Origin: Stomatohabitans albus
GTDB taxonomy: Bacteria; Actinomycetota; Nitriliruptoria; Euzebyales; Euzebyaceae
DNA length: 64,000 nt
Reading direction: 5' to 3'
Assembly (NCBI RefSeq): GCF_036336025.1
Contig: NZ_JAYKKE010000003.1
Span: 34,738-98,737, forward strand
Part shown: positions 26,914 through 36,169 of the stretch, piece after piece
How the letters are laid out: every line of letters starts with the position of its first letter
Numbering within the stretch: position 1 is the stretch's first letter
Program-made: the position numbers and the translations under genes
The notes under the pieces: generated by a model
Database searches by the model: none
What the model was told of the DNA's origin: nothing
Seen by the model: only the letters and a program-made list of their open reading frames with translations

Positions 26914-27927
26914 CTAGGTGAGTCGATAGATACCTTCCCCAGTCATGCTGGCCAGGCCTGCATTCATCAACTCCCCACAGCGTGCCATAACCTCAGCAAT
27001 GGGCAGCCCGGTATGTGCACAGAGGGTATCCATGGCGGTGGGTTGTGGCCCCAACAGGGTGTATATCTCCTGGACCCGTTCGTGAAGCACTGGCGGTACA
27101 CCAGACACCGGTTCATCAGCAGAGTTGGTGAGGCCGAGGGCTTCGCGGACATCATGGCCATTGCGAACCATCAAACAACCATCACGAATCAACGCCAAAC
27201 TTCCTGCGGCAGACCGATTTGTTGGGCTTGATGGTACAACCAAACACTCCCGGTTATACGTGGCTGCCCAGCCGGCCGTATTCAATGCCCCTGAACGCTG
27301 TTTGGCTTCGATAATGACTACCGCATCAGCTAGTCCAGCGATGATGCGATTACGTTCCAGAAACTGACCTGGGTAGGCGATGGGCATGGCTGGAGGCTGT
27401 TCACTAACAAGGCATCCTTGGGCAATAACCTCAGCCTTCAGTGCCGTTGCGTTGGCTGGATAGGGCACTTCCAACCCACAACCCAACACGCCTATCGTTA
27501 ATCCGCCACCGGCTAAACACCCCCGGTGTGCGGCTTGGTCGATACCTTGTGCCATACCCGATACGACCGTAATGCCATGTTGGGCGAGATCGTTTGCAAT
27601 CGTGTAGGCCAGTTGAAGCCCATCGGCACTCGCCTGACGGGTTCCAACGATGGCAACGGTTGTTGGGCAAGATAATGCTGATGTTATGCCCTCACACCAG
27701 AGCCACCACGGGCCACCCATCATCGTGAAATGGTCTAGGCGCTCTGGCCAGGTTGGGTCTCCAATACAGATGAGACGCTTATCAATCGGGATGGGTTGGC
27801 CTGTTGGACGTATAGCCCGAAGTACCTCGTCAAGGCCACTGGGATCGGCACGCTTGCAGGCAGCCGCAATATGTTTACTAGTGAGTCCTTGGGCAACGAG
27901 TGAACGGATTTGGTCACTGATTGTCAT
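26914..27927 (-). CDS. dprA: DNA processing protein A
   Basis: Binds incoming single-stranded DNA and loads RecA during natural transformation. The Rossmann-like core shows IVGTRQASADG near residue 115, VVSGMAQGIDQAAHRGCL near 145, and IGVLGCGLEVPYPA near 170. A C-terminal winged-helix segment (PTAMDTLCAHTGLPIAEVMA) follows. The ATG at 27927 overlaps the comM stop as ATGA; an ATG four codons upstream is possible. Found together with comM and yraN, the common cluster. Confidence 0.93.
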   Translation of the reverse strand: MTISDQIRSLVAQGLTSKHIAAACKRADPSGLDEVLRAIRPTGQPIPIDKRLICIGDPTWPERLDHFTMMGGPWWLWCEGITSALSCPTTVAIVGTRQASADGLQLAYTIANDLAQHGITVVSGMAQGIDQAAHRGCLAGGGLTIGVLGCGLEVPYPANATALKAEVIAQGCLVSEQPPAMPIAYPGQFLERNRIIAGLADAVVIIEAKQRSGALNTAGWAATYNRECLVVPSSPTNRSAAGSLALIRDGCLMVRNGHDVREALGLTNSADEPVSGVPPVLHERVQEIYTLLGPQPTAMDTLCAHTGLPIAEVMARCGELMNAGLASMTGEGIYRLT

Positions 27928-29405
27928 GTGAGACTCCATAACGCATCAAGTTGCATTCGGTGGGCTAATGCTTCAAGCGCATGAACGGCTTGGGTGGTTG
28001 GTTCTTGGCTGAGGTCAGCGATCGTGCGGGCAACCCGAAGGGCGCGGTCAAACCCTCTGGCGCTCAGCCCATTGGCATCGCACGCATCGGCCAAAACGGT
28101 GATGGCTTGTTCACTTGATGCCTGCCGAATATCGCCAATTGGTGCAACCGCATTCATGCATCCTTGACGATTGACTGCAAGCTGCCGAGCTGCCATGACC
28201 CGTTGGGCGACGATTGATGATGACTCCCCTGGCTCGACTTGTTTAACATCTTTCGTGGCAGTGCGCTGCACACGCGGTGCCAGGTCGAACCGATCGGCCA
28301 ATGGCCCTGATAGACGGGCACGATAACGCAGCACCTGCTCAGGTCGGCACCGGCAACCCGTTTTTGGCGGTCCGCAAGGGCAGGGGTTCCCCGCAGCGAT
28401 AACTTGAATGGAGGCTGGCCACGTTACTTGACCCCCTGAACGAGCGATAACGACCTGGTTATCTTGAAGGGGCTGGCGTAACCCGTCTAAGGTTCGTGGT
28501 CCCCATTCAAAGATTTCATCAATGAAAAGCACCCCATGGTGGGCACGGGTAATGGCACCTGGACGCGCAATCGGTGACCCACCTCCGAGGAGTGCAGACC
28601 GTGACGCGGTGTGATGAATGGCCGCAAATGGGCGTTGTGTGGGCATAGCAAGGAGTGAACCAGGGCGGTCACATAAACTTCGGATACTGGCAACCTCTAT
28701 GGCTTGTTCAGCGGTTAAAGGCGGGAGAATCGACGGCATACGAGCCGCCAACATGGACTTGCCAGTACCTGGTGGGCCTATGAGCAACAAGTTATGGCCC
28801 CCTGCGGCAGCGAGTTCGAGGGACCGTCTTGCTTCGAATTGGCCATAGACGTCAGCAAGGTCTAAAACTGGGTCAGGAGGAAGGGGATCGGGCGACGAAA
28901 CAACAACGGTTAACCCATCACACAATTCCCGTAATGTGTTGAGGCACCGGACTTCCCCAGAACACCCAAGCCGTGCCTCCATGGCATTGTCACTGGCTAC
29001 CACAACCTGGTCGTACCCTGCCACACTTGGTAAGACACCCTTCACCCCAATGACATTCGCATGCGAGGATACTTCTCCGATAAAACAATCATCACTCGTA
29101 TCAAGAAGGCCGAATGCGCGCATCACGGCAACGGCGATGGCCAGGTCAAACCGTGAGCCTGCCTTGGGAACCGCTGCAGGGGTGAGATTCACCAGTACAC
29201 GATGGCCGGCGAGGGGCACCCCAATTGCCTCCAGTGCGGCCCGAACTCGGTTTCGAGCTTCGTTGGCGATCTGTCCATGAACTCCGAGGACACCAAAACC
29301 GTTCCCTGGACCGGTTTGAAGCCCTTTACTGATGGTGGCTTCGACTTGTACAGGAATGGTTTGTAGCCCCGCGAGCGCCACGGTACGTGCTAATCCGGTA
29401 CTCAC
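27924..29405 (-). CDS. comM: YifB/ComM family AAA+ ATPase (Mg-chelatase-like)
   Basis: Hexameric helicase that helps branch migration during recombination of transformed DNA. The N-terminal domain starts ALAGLQTIPVQVEATISKGL and includes LVNLTPAAVPKAGSRFDLAI near residue 75. The AAA+ part has LLIGPPGTGKSMLAARM (Walker A) near 215 and GVLFIDEIFEW (Walker B) near 295, with a CxC-rich segment (GNPCPCGPPKTGCRC) near 350. Length 493 aa is typical. The GTG overlaps the yraN stop by 4 bases (GTGA). Confidence 0.93.
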   Translation of the reverse strand: MSTGLARTVALAGLQTIPVQVEATISKGLQTGPGNGFGVLGVHGQIANEARNRVRAALEAIGVPLAGHRVLVNLTPAAVPKAGSRFDLAIAVAVMRAFGLLDTSDDCFIGEVSSHANVIGVKGVLPSVAGYDQVVVASDNAMEARLGCSGEVRCLNTLRELCDGLTVVVSSPDPLPPDPVLDLADVYGQFEARRSLELAAAGGHNLLLIGPPGTGKSMLAARMPSILPPLTAEQAIEVASIRSLCDRPGSLLAMPTQRPFAAIHHTASRSALLGGGSPIARPGAITRAHHGVLFIDEIFEWGPRTLDGLRQPLQDNQVVIARSGGQVTWPASIQVIAAGNPCPCGPPKTGCRCRPEQVLRYRARLSGPLADRFDLAPRVQRTATKDVKQVEPGESSSIVAQRVMAARQLAVNRQGCMNAVAPIGDIRQASSEQAITVLADACDANGLSARGFDRALRVARTIADLSQEPTTQAVHALEALAHRMQLDALWSLT

Positions 29406-29776
29406 CAGACCCCCTCTAGATGTAAGAGAGCTGTCTGGTCAGGATTATGGCGAGGAATGGTGACAGCAATCACGTCGCCACGGCTATAGCCACGCACGTG
29501 GTGATGGGTGTCGCGCCAAGCACGTGCAAGTGCTTGAAGCTGGCGGCACTTTTGGTTGGTGATGTGGGCCAGGGCATGACCTGTGGTCGCACTGGATGTT
29601 TTTACTTCTACAAAGACCAGACGATTGTCTTTGTGGGCAACGATGTCCAGTTCACCACGGAGATGCTGTGCAGCGCGCCAATTGCGATCAAGCAGGGTAT
29701 ATCCGTGGGTGCTGAGATAGTCGGCGGCAAGGGTTTCGCCAACAGCGCCAAGACGATGTGGTGTGTACATAGGCAC
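29402..29776 (-). CDS. yraN: YraN family endonuclease-fold protein (UPF0102)
   Basis: Small protein with a restriction-endonuclease-like fold; its biological role is poorly known. GAVGETLAADYLSTHGYTLL near residue 10, then RGELDIVAHKDNRLVFVEVK with the E/D...E.K catalytic pattern near 45-60. The 124-aa length matches. Start GTG at 29776 or ATG at 29770, without a clear ribosome site. First gene of the yraN-comM-dprA unit; its upstream gap holds DnaA-box-like sequences. Confidence 0.9.
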   Translation of the reverse strand: MPMYTPHRLGAVGETLAADYLSTHGYTLLDRNWRAAQHLRGELDIVAHKDNRLVFVEVKTSSATTGHALAHITNQKCRQLQALARAWRDTHHHVRGYSRGDVIAVTIPRHNPDQTALLHLEGVW

Positions 29777-29809
29777 GACCGTAGGTATTCACCACAAACG
29801 GAACGCCAC

Positions 29810-29859
29810 TTATCCACAAGAAACAAAAAAGATCCACAACCTACCAACTCTGGGGATAA
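29810..29859. promoter_or_regulatory. Cluster of DnaA-box-like motifs
   Basis: A perfect TTATCCACA lies at 29810-29818 (+), GATCCACAA at 29831-29839 (+) and TTATCCCCA at 29851-29859 (-), all inside the 216-base divergent gap between yraN and the HXXEE-like gene. An A-rich tract separates the first two. It could be a DnaA-regulated promoter or a titration site. Confidence 0.4.
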
Positions 29860-29992
29860 CCCATCTTCAGGGAGCTATGAGGGTGCGCTTTCTGATCAGC
29901 TCACTCCGTGTTGCCATTCGTAGTGTCAGCCTGTTATCGTCAATACCGTCACCCAAGGGTTATTGCAATACTTCTGATGAAAGGGAATTGCG

Positions 29993-30514
29993 ATGAATGG
30001 AAGGCTTGAAGGGCGTGACCGATGGCTTGTCCCCTTATCGTTGTGGGGGTCGTTCTTAGCCAATGATGGCGAGGAGTGGTTAACCATGGCGCGCACGGCA
30101 CCCGCCGTTTACCAACGTCTCGGGGTGTCGAATCGTGTACCTGAAGTAGTACGACAACCCAGCCAACGACATGTCAACGTGGGTGTTAGCGTGATAGGCC
30201 TGCTCTTAGCCGTGGCGGTCATCGACGGCATCCGATCCCGTGGCCGTGGCTGGCTTTACCAGGATGTCCAGATGGCATTCGGAGCGCATGGCTGGGGACA
30301 CCTACTAAGTGCGATGGTTTCCCGAGGCTACGTCACGGGGGTATTGACCTCCCCCACCGTGGTACTTCCGCAGTGGTGGTGGGCACGTCGGCGGCTTCGC
30401 GCCGCTGGAGTACCCACGACATCTCGTCCATTGCGCGCTGCAGGGCTATGCGGGGCTGGGCTATTGGCAGCACATGCCTTAGGTATCGCCGCGTCTCGAA
30501 GGCGTACACCATAA
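29993..30514 (+). CDS. HXXEE-like membrane protein
   Basis: A 173-aa membrane protein resembling the HXXEE family (function unknown). LSLWGSFLANDGEEWLTMAR near residue 15 corresponds to the name-giving motif, here with Asn in place of the first His. HGWGHLLSAMVSRGYVTGVL and TSPTVVLP match the family's later His and Y-x-x-G-x-x-T region. About four hydrophobic segments are visible. GAAAGGGA lies 6 bases before the ATG. It begins an accessory stretch with no conserved neighbours. Confidence 0.6.
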   Translation: MNGRLEGRDRWLVPLSLWGSFLANDGEEWLTMARTAPAVYQRLGVSNRVPEVVRQPSQRHVNVGVSVIGLLLAVAVIDGIRSRGRGWLYQDVQMAFGAHGWGHLLSAMVSRGYVTGVLTSPTVVLPQWWWARRRLRAAGVPTTSRPLRAAGLCGAGLLAAHALGIAASRRRTP

Positions 30515-31096
30515 CACGGTAAAGCAGGCCTGACTATGGGCCACTGGTGTGCTCGTTATCCATTAGTTTGAACAGGTGCTGGTTTCTATCGGTGACAGGT
30601 GCCGTCAAGAACATCGAACCAGCAACCCCCCGGCCAGATGAATCACCTATTGAAGATAATTGGCGGGCAGACTACTTGTTATGACAACGTGTGGCCGTGC
30701 ATGGGTTTCGAGTGCTTAACCTCAGCAGGGCCTATACCCCCAGCGCGATGCAACGTTCTAGCTACAAAGGTAGCTACAACGGGATTGGCGGTTACCTGGT
30801 CCTCGGCTGTCGCCATGCTCATTAGCTCATTGCTCCACACGCTCTGTTCTGCCAGGGAACCTTCCGACCAGGCAGGCAATCCTCGAGTATCTGTGGCTGT
30901 CCATCTGGGGACTCTGACTCAAGGGCACCATCAAGGTAGGACAGATCAAACGGTAAAAGCCCACCCCAAAAACCAGTTTTATGTCACCTTCACCAACCAC
31001 TAACCAGCGGTGGAGAACTTCCAACAACCAATCCCAGAACGATTATTCATTGGACGAATCCGTATTCGGGCACCCTGGCCCGTGGTGCAACAGCTC
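30515..31096. other. Gene-free stretch
   Basis: About 580 bases with no convincing gene. Short open frames exist on both strands (for example a 134-codon frame at 30599-31003), but they lack ribosome sites and recognisable protein sequence. It may be decayed DNA. Confidence 0.5.
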
Positions 31097-31519
31097 TTAG
31101 CTCACGCACCGGCTCTGGCGACGCTTGCGCAGAATCCAGATCGCGGCTCCGGCAAAGGCAAGGTCGACCGGAATGACCGCTGGGAGTGCCCGGTGAAGTA
31201 CGGTGACAAAGCAGCCGAGCATGGGTAGCGTGCAGGCAATAGCCGTGTCCACGATCGGGCCTTCCCCGGCCACTATCGCTACGCCTGCACCGGTCATTGC
31301 CGACGCCACAAATGCGTTGACCCCTTCGTGCTCACGAAGGAGCCACTGGGTCGGCTGTTCGATGACCGTGCCCCGATTCGCCTCAAGTGCCTGGGTAAGG
31401 CGTCCCTCGGTACTCTCCCAGGATGGGAAGCACTTTCCGATGCCAGCGGCTAGATAACAGGCCCCAAGTACTCTGCGTGCTCGAAGCGTAGACCGGCTCT
31501 CAACCGTTCTATTACGCAT
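31097..31519 (-). CDS. DUF6041/DoxX-like small membrane protein
   Basis: A 140-aa membrane protein. RVLGACYLAAGIGKCFPSWE near residue 15, then REHEGVNAFVASAMTGAGVA and three more hydrophobic segments resemble the DoxX-like/DUF6041 group, known only as putative membrane components. AGGGAAAGGTG precedes the ATG at 31519. Its ATG lies 3 bases after the stop of the interrupted frame upstream, which suggests they were one operon. The family assignment is from memory of the pattern and is moderate. Confidence 0.6.
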   Translation of the reverse strand: MRNRTVESRSTLRARRVLGACYLAAGIGKCFPSWESTEGRLTQALEANRGTVIEQPTQWLLREHEGVNAFVASAMTGAGVAIVAGEGPIVDTAIACTLPMLGCFVTVLHRALPAVIPVDLAFAGAAIWILRKRRQSRCVS

Positions 31520-31522
31520 GAT

Positions 31523-32215
31523 TCACCTTTCCCTCTTCTCAGCAACGATGTAGAAGGAATAGAAAAGAGGATCTGTCGGCATGATCTCCTTCACTGTGGA
31601 GTGTATCGCATACAGCCTCTCGGAGAGAGCGGAATAGTGAACGAGGAATAGGTGTTGGCAATCACCCTGTTCCTGAGCACCACCGTGTCCACATGCCGCT
31701 TCAACATTCCGTCTTGTGGTATCGGGCAACCCGTTACCAAAAGGGTGCTGGGGTACCTGTCCGGTGCGTCCAAGAAACCTAGTGACATTAGCCTTAACCA
31801 CCCGCCAACACTCGGAGGCATACGGTGTGTGCCATCGGTTCCATAACTCAGATTCCAAGTACTACTTGATCCCACCGATTAATAGCTTGTATGTGTTCGG
31901 GGGCAGTATGTGGCCATCAAGAGATACGTCAACTGCGCAGTGGGTGTGGAGCCGGTTGAAGGTGCGATGGACACTCGACCGGGCGGCCATCAGCACCAGA
32001 ATTGATCGCTCATGGCGTAGCTCGTATCCCGACATGATCGCTTTACCACAAAACGGTTTTGGCCTCAGGCTCAGCGTCTCGCAGACCGCCAAGTTCTTAG
32101 CATTTGGGACTGGGGTTAAGACTTTTCGGTTCTTCTGGTACGTCTCAGCTAGGAGGCGGTCACTCTGACTGCTCACACCCCTTGTAGACCGCGAAGTACC
32201 GGCTCGATCGACCAA
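31523..32215 (-). pseudogene. Interrupted ORF with an in-frame TAG at 31862
   Basis: One minus-strand frame stays open for about 230 codons apart from a single TAG at 31862-31864. The two halves (117 and ~114 codons) are in the same frame. The end reads PTDPLFYSFYIVAEKRER and is followed 3 bases later by the start of the DUF6041-like gene, as in an operon. The FYIVAEK end resembles the last strand of SAM-dependent methyltransferases, but no clear SAM-binding motif is visible. It may be a decayed gene or chance open frame; I cannot assign a function. Confidence 0.3.
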
Positions 32216-32477
32216 TGATCTAGGGGATTCTTACCGAAGTAATCGGTGAAGTAGACAGCCTATAGTGTAAAAGAAATCACTTAAATGATCGGGGAATGAG
32301 GTGGACCAGCTGCGTGTGGTCCTTCGTTTCAGATAGTGGTCCAGGACGTGGCAAGGTGCGCCAAGGTGTTCTGGTTGACGCATCTCCAATCCGTTTCGTC
32401 CCGGTACCGCGCGGGAGAAGGTCAGTTCGTTGGCTCAGATCTGTCAGCACCTCACTTGCCGCAGAAAGGAGTCACAC

Positions 32478-33350
32478 ATGACCGCCACAACACTCGTCGC
32501 TGGAGCCACGGGGTATCTCGGACGCTTCATCGTTGCAGAACTGCACCGTCGCGGCCACAACGTGCGCGCAATTGTCAGGAGCCGAGAACGCGCCCTCGCC
32601 CCCGGCCCGTGGGAGTCGCCCTCTTTGGAAGGTCTCGTTGACGACTGGGCTGTCGGGGCAGTTTCGAACCCCGACTTTGTTGCAGATATCGCTGAAGGCG
32701 TGGACAACGTGGTCTCCGCCCTCGGGGTTACGAAGCAAGCAGCCGATCCATGGGATATCGACCACAAGGCGAACCTCGCTATCCTCCGCTCGGCTGAACG
32801 ACACGGTGTTGGCCAGTTCTGCTATATCAATGTCATCGGAGGTGACCAATGCCCGGCACAGTTGACCCAGGCGAAGACTGCCTTTGTTAACGATTTGAGG
32901 TCTTCATCGATCTCAAGCCAGATCATTAATCCCCCAGGGTACTTCTCTGACATGACTGAAATACTCAAGATGGCCCAGAAGGGGCGCGTTTATGTCGTAC
33001 GACCTGACGTACGGATCAACCCGATCCATGGTGCTGACCTTGCGGCCTACTGCATCGATCGACTCACCGCTGGCGAACCTGGTATGTGGGATGTGGGAGG
33101 CCCTGAAGCCTTTACCTGGCAAGGCCTTGCTGAATGTGCCTTCCGAGCACTCGACCGTCCGGTGAAGATCTCAAAACTGCCACCCTGGCTCCTGTCTGCT
33201 GCCATCTCGGTACTCAATGTCTTTAGCCCCAAGAAGGCCGACACGGTGCGTTTTGTCTCGTGGAGTATGCTCCATGACTGTGTGGGTGAACCAACCGGCA
33301 ACCATACGTTGCTGGATTTCTTCAAACGTCACGCCGAAGACAACATCTGA
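32478..33350 (+). CDS. Atypical SDR / NAD(P)H-binding reductase
   Basis: A 290-aa protein of the NmrA-like atypical short-chain dehydrogenase group. TTLVAGATGYLGRFIVAELH is the GxxGxxG dinucleotide-binding motif at the N-terminus, followed by NVRAIVRSRERA (typical for NADP-type members), ADIAEGVDNVVSALGVT and GQFCYINVIGG. The catalytic Tyr is not in the usual YxxxK form, consistent with the atypical group. AAAGGA precedes the ATG at 32478; a frame from 32430 lacks a site. Substrate unknown. Divergent from the interrupted frame and DUF6041-like gene. Confidence 0.85.
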   Translation: MTATTLVAGATGYLGRFIVAELHRRGHNVRAIVRSRERALAPGPWESPSLEGLVDDWAVGAVSNPDFVADIAEGVDNVVSALGVTKQAADPWDIDHKANLAILRSAERHGVGQFCYINVIGGDQCPAQLTQAKTAFVNDLRSSSISSQIINPPGYFSDMTEILKMAQKGRVYVVRPDVRINPIHGADLAAYCIDRLTAGEPGMWDVGGPEAFTWQGLAECAFRALDRPVKISKLPPWLLSAAISVLNVFSPKKADTVRFVSWSMLHDCVGEPTGNHTLLDFFKRHAEDNI

Positions 33351-33553
33351 CCAGCCTTCTGCTTCAGCGATGCGCTTGGCTATCCCCGGAAGCCACTCAA
33401 ATCGAGCATATTGTTGCGCACACGGACGACGCGCCCACCAAAATCGCCTGGGCATTGAGGCAGACAGGCTTGCCAATCGCCATACTGCACGCACTAGCCA
33501 CGAAGCGGCAAACGCTGCTCTACAAGGAATCTGGTGATGCGGAGGTAACTAAA
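33351..33553. other. Short gap after the SDR gene, no gene called
   Basis: A plus-strand frame here (about 33353 onwards) reads protein-like (IEHIVAHTDDAPTKIAWALR) but has no start and runs into the rplS terminator. It may be the remnant of another gene. Confidence 0.3.
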
Positions 33554-33577
33554 AACCGACCGGAAGCCCGGTCGGTT
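33554..33577 (-). terminator. Strong intrinsic terminator after rplS
   Basis: Ten-base arms (33554-33563 and 33568-33577, core AACCGACCGG) and a 4-base loop are followed on the minus strand by TTTTTAG. It closes the ffh-to-rplS region of minus-strand genes. Confidence 0.88.
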
Positions 33578-33595
33578 CACGTATCGCGCCGCTGA

Positions 33596-33940
33596 TTAGC
33601 GGCGTTCGCGGATCTTTGCCGCCTTACCAACGCGGTCACGCAGGTAGTACAGCTTGGCACGGCGAACTCGGCCACGACGCATCACTTCGATCTTCTCAAT
33701 GATCGGTGCGTGGACAGGGAAGATACGTTCTACACCGATACCGTTGAAGCTGATTTTACGAACGGTGAAGGTTTCACGCGGGCCCGAACCACGGCGACCA
33801 AGCACGTCCCCTTGGAATACCTGAATACGGGTACGCTCGCCTTCGGTCACCTTTACGTGAACCTTGACGTTGTCACCAGGGTTGAAATGAGGGATGTCAT
33901 CACGAAGGGTCGCCATATCGACCATGTCAGTGCGGTTCAT
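33596..33940 (-). CDS. rplS: 50S ribosomal protein L19
   Basis: Large-subunit protein at the 30S-50S interface, 114 aa. Recognised by [20 protein letters not shown], then [20 protein letters not shown], then [20 protein letters not shown], and the end [20 protein letters not shown]. The ATG at 33940 is chosen over a longer frame to 34072 that encodes nothing L19-like; GGAGA is upstream. Follows lepB; L19 next to trmD-rimM-rpsP is the usual cluster. Confidence 0.95.
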   Translation of the reverse strand: MNRTDMVDMATLRDDIPHFNPGDNVKVHVKVTEGERTRIQVFQGDVLGRRGSGPRETFTVRKISFNGIGVERIFPVHAPIIEKIEVMRRGRVRRAKLYYLRDRVGKAAKIRERR

Positions 33941-34001
33941 TGCTACAGGTCTCCGAAGGAATAAACAAATAGGGTCGCGTTTAACGCGAAGGAACAGGTT
34001 A

Positions 34002-34742
34002 CTATGATCCAGACGATACGTCAGCAGATGATTTTGTAGTTTCTGCAAGTTCACCGTATTCCTGGTTAGCACTCAAGCCGAGGCGAGCGTGCCCAACCGG
34101 CCAGACAATGGTAAATGCCTTACCGATAATGTTCTCTTTTGGTACGGTACCCAACGTAAACCGACTATCCAAACTATTTGGTCGGTTATCGCCCATCATG
34201 AAGTATTGCCCTGGCGGTACGGTGAATGGTCCGTAACTTCCAGGGTCTTTGATCGTGTACGGTTCTGGGAGTGCTTGACCGTTGATATACGTGACCCCAT
34301 CAACGATGGTGATCTCTTCACCCGGCAACCCAATGATGCGTTTGATCAAATCACGATCAACCTCAGGTTCAAGGAGGTGAACGCTTTCAGCCAACCCACG
34401 CAGTGCAGCAATTGGGTTTAACCCGTCAGGTTCTAGCCCTGGCCGACGGAATACGACGATATCGCCCCGTCTTGGCTCGCCAAGCCCATAGCTCACCTTC
34501 TCAACCATGACGCGATCTTGAAGCTGTAATGTTTCAAGCATCGACCCGGTGGGAATATAGAAGGTCTGGATCAAGAACATTTTGAGCAGAATGGCCATCA
34601 CCAGTGCCGTGACGACCAATGTGACGACTTCACGAATCCACCTGAGTATCGCCGCAGCACGGTCAGAGTCTTGATGATCATCCTGGGTTGAAGGAGCCGA
34701 TGGGGACAGTGAAGAACCGTATTCGTCGGGTACTTCAGTCAT
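34002..34742 (-). CDS. lepB: Signal peptidase I
   Basis: Removes Sec and Tat signal peptides at the outer face of the membrane. A hydrophilic N-terminus is followed by one membrane segment ([18 protein letters not shown]). [10 protein letters not shown] near residue 70 holds the catalytic Ser. [16 protein letters not shown] near 135 holds the Lys, and [15 protein letters not shown] near 185 is the last conserved box. GAGGAGGG precedes the ATG at 34742, which overlaps the trmD stop by 8 bases. Confidence 0.95.
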   Translation of the reverse strand: MTEVPDEYGSSLSPSAPSTQDDHQDSDRAAAILRWIREVVTLVVTALVMAILLKMFLIQTFYIPTGSMLETLQLQDRVMVEKVSYGLGEPRRGDIVVFRRPGLEPDGLNPIAALRGLAESVHLLEPEVDRDLIKRIIGLPGEEITIVDGVTYINGQALPEPYTIKDPGSYGPFTVPPGQYFMMGDNRPNSLDSRFTLGTVPKENIIGKAFTIVWPVGHARLGLSANQEYGELAETTKSSADVSSGS

Positions 34743-35418
34743 TGTCCCTCCTCAATAAATCGGGGCGTACTAATCGTGTTCGAGCGACGGCCTGACGATA
34801 ACGCCATGCTGCAATTGCACCGTGATCACCACTGGTAAGCACTGATGGTACTGACCAACCACGATAGGTTGCAGGACGGGTGTACTGGGGATGTTCAACC
34901 AGACCGTCTGAAAAACTCTCTTCAATGCCTGAATGTTCGTTGCCCATGACACCGGGAATAAGTCGGGTGATGGCCTCTATCATCAGTGCGGCAGCAACTT
35001 CTCCCCCACCGAGTACCGCATTGCCAACCGCAACTTCCTCAGTGGCGAGGTGGAGATGCACACGCTCATCAATCCCTTCGTAGCGACCACACAGAAATGC
35101 TAGATGGGGCTCTTGGACAAGTTCTTCAGCGAAGGCCTGATCAAAGGGGCGGCCACGTGGCGTCATAACCAGCGTACGAGGACGCTGGGCAGGCCAAAGC
35201 TCATCAGCCGCTTCAAAAAATGGTTCTGGGCGCATGAGCATGCCAGCACCGCCGCCGTATGGAGGTGCATCAACCGTCCGGTGCGTATCGTGTGTCCACG
35301 TACGCAGGTCGTGAATATTGATATGGACTCGTTCCAAGGCAATGGCACGACCAAGGAGAGAGGTGCGCAGCGGCGACGTAAAGAAATCAGGGAAAATTGT
35401 CAGCACGTCGATACGCAT
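34735..35418 (-). CDS. trmD: tRNA (guanine-37-N1)-methyltransferase
   Basis: SPOUT knot methyltransferase that makes m1G37 in tRNA to prevent frameshifting. MRIDVLTIFPDFF opens it. GGGAGMLMRPEPFFEA near residue 55, FLCGRYEGIDERVHLH near 110 and LGGGEVAAALMIEAITRLIP near 135 are family motifs of the knot. It is 227 aa, slightly short at the C-terminus. GGAG lies 8 bases before the ATG. It sits between rimM and lepB with small overlaps. Confidence 0.95.
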   Translation of the reverse strand: MRIDVLTIFPDFFTSPLRTSLLGRAIALERVHINIHDLRTWTHDTHRTVDAPPYGGGAGMLMRPEPFFEAADELWPAQRPRTLVMTPRGRPFDQAFAEELVQEPHLAFLCGRYEGIDERVHLHLATEEVAVGNAVLGGGEVAAALMIEAITRLIPGVMGNEHSGIEESFSDGLVEHPQYTRPATYRGWSVPSVLTSGDHGAIAAWRYRQAVARTRLVRPDLLRRDND

Positions 35419-35423
35419 CGTTG

Positions 35424-35915
35424 CTACTCCAAGTCGAGTAAGCCGTCAGGCGCATCAAGGACAAACGGCTGAACATCAACATTGATAATTGCCGCAACAT
35501 GGGGTACCAGATGTTCTTTGCCATCTGGTGTTCTCAGGACGATCCAGTCATGTGCGGTGCCGTCACGAACTCCCGCAACTTCACCAACCGAGGAACCATT
35601 TGGATCTACGACAGGAACACCAATCATGTCTTGGACCCACATCATGTCATCGTCTAACACGATGGTTGCGCGATCAATAAACAGGTTCTGTCCACGGAGT
35701 GATTCAGCATCATCTCGGGTGGTATATCCCTCAAATGCCACAATAAAGCGCCCTCCATGCCAATGGGCACGATGGACGGTTAGTGTCTGGCCACCTGAGG
35801 TTTGAAGCTGAACACCCTGGTCAATCACATCACCTAAATCCGTTTCGGGGTGAACGTAGACTTCACCCCGAATACCGAATGGCTTTCCGATACGACCGAC
35901 CGCTACGGTATTCAC
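35424..35915 (-). CDS. rimM: Ribosome maturation factor RimM
   Basis: Helps assemble the 30S head around S19. The 163-aa product starts VAVGRIGKPFGIRGEVYVHP, the family motif, then has a PRC-barrel second domain (QDMIGVPVVDPNGSSVGEVA) and ends LVPHVAAIINVDVQPFVLDA. The start is GTG at 35915 without a strong ribosome site. khpA ends 20 bases upstream. Confidence 0.93.
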   Translation of the reverse strand: MNTVAVGRIGKPFGIRGEVYVHPETDLGDVIDQGVQLQTSGGQTLTVHRAHWHGGRFIVAFEGYTTRDDAESLRGQNLFIDRATIVLDDDMMWVQDMIGVPVVDPNGSSVGEVAGVRDGTAHDWIVLRTPDGKEHLVPHVAAIINVDVQPFVLDAPDGLLDLE

Positions 35916-35934
35916 GATACGCAGACGATAGCCG

Positions 35935-36168
35935 TTAGCCGATAATGTCGATGTTTACTGGTTCGTCACTGATGGCCGATACGATCGTCCGAATCGCTTT
36001 CGCGGTCCGTCCACGTCGCCCAATCAGGCGTCCCATATCATCAGGCGCGACTTGCACCTCATAGACCAATGTGCCATCGGGATCTTCAGCTTCGATGATC
36101 TCAACGGCATCAACATCGTCTACTAGATTGGTCACAATCCAGTCAACGACGGCTAGAGATGAACTCAA
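35935..36168 (-). CDS. khpA: KH-domain RNA-binding protein KhpA
   Basis: Small RNA-binding protein that in Gram-positives pairs with KhpB/EloR. From the TTG at 36168 (one base past the rpsP stop) the product is 77 aa: VVDWIVTNLVDDVDAVEI first, and GRLIGRRGRTAKAIRTIV, the KH GxxG loop, near residue 50. An open frame continues upstream over the rpsP end but encodes nothing KH-like. Order rpsP-khpA-rimM-trmD is highly conserved. Confidence 0.9.
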   Translation of the reverse strand: MSSSLAVVDWIVTNLVDDVDAVEIIEAEDPDGTLVYEVQVAPDDMGRLIGRRGRTAKAIRTIVSAISDEPVNIDIIG

Positions 36169-36169
36169 G

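Noticed and set aside
30599-31003. 134-codon plus-strand frame in the gene-free stretch
   Set aside because: No ribosome site, no recognisable motif, odd residue use; the opposite strand also has short frames of equal quality.
31716-32168. 150-codon plus-strand frame opposite the interrupted ORF
   Set aside because: Low-complexity Ser/Arg/Trp pattern without a ribosome site; the minus frame fits the operon layout better.
33353-33540. Protein-like plus-strand frame after the SDR gene
   Set aside because: No start codon with a site, and it runs into the rplS terminator; kept only as a possible remnant.
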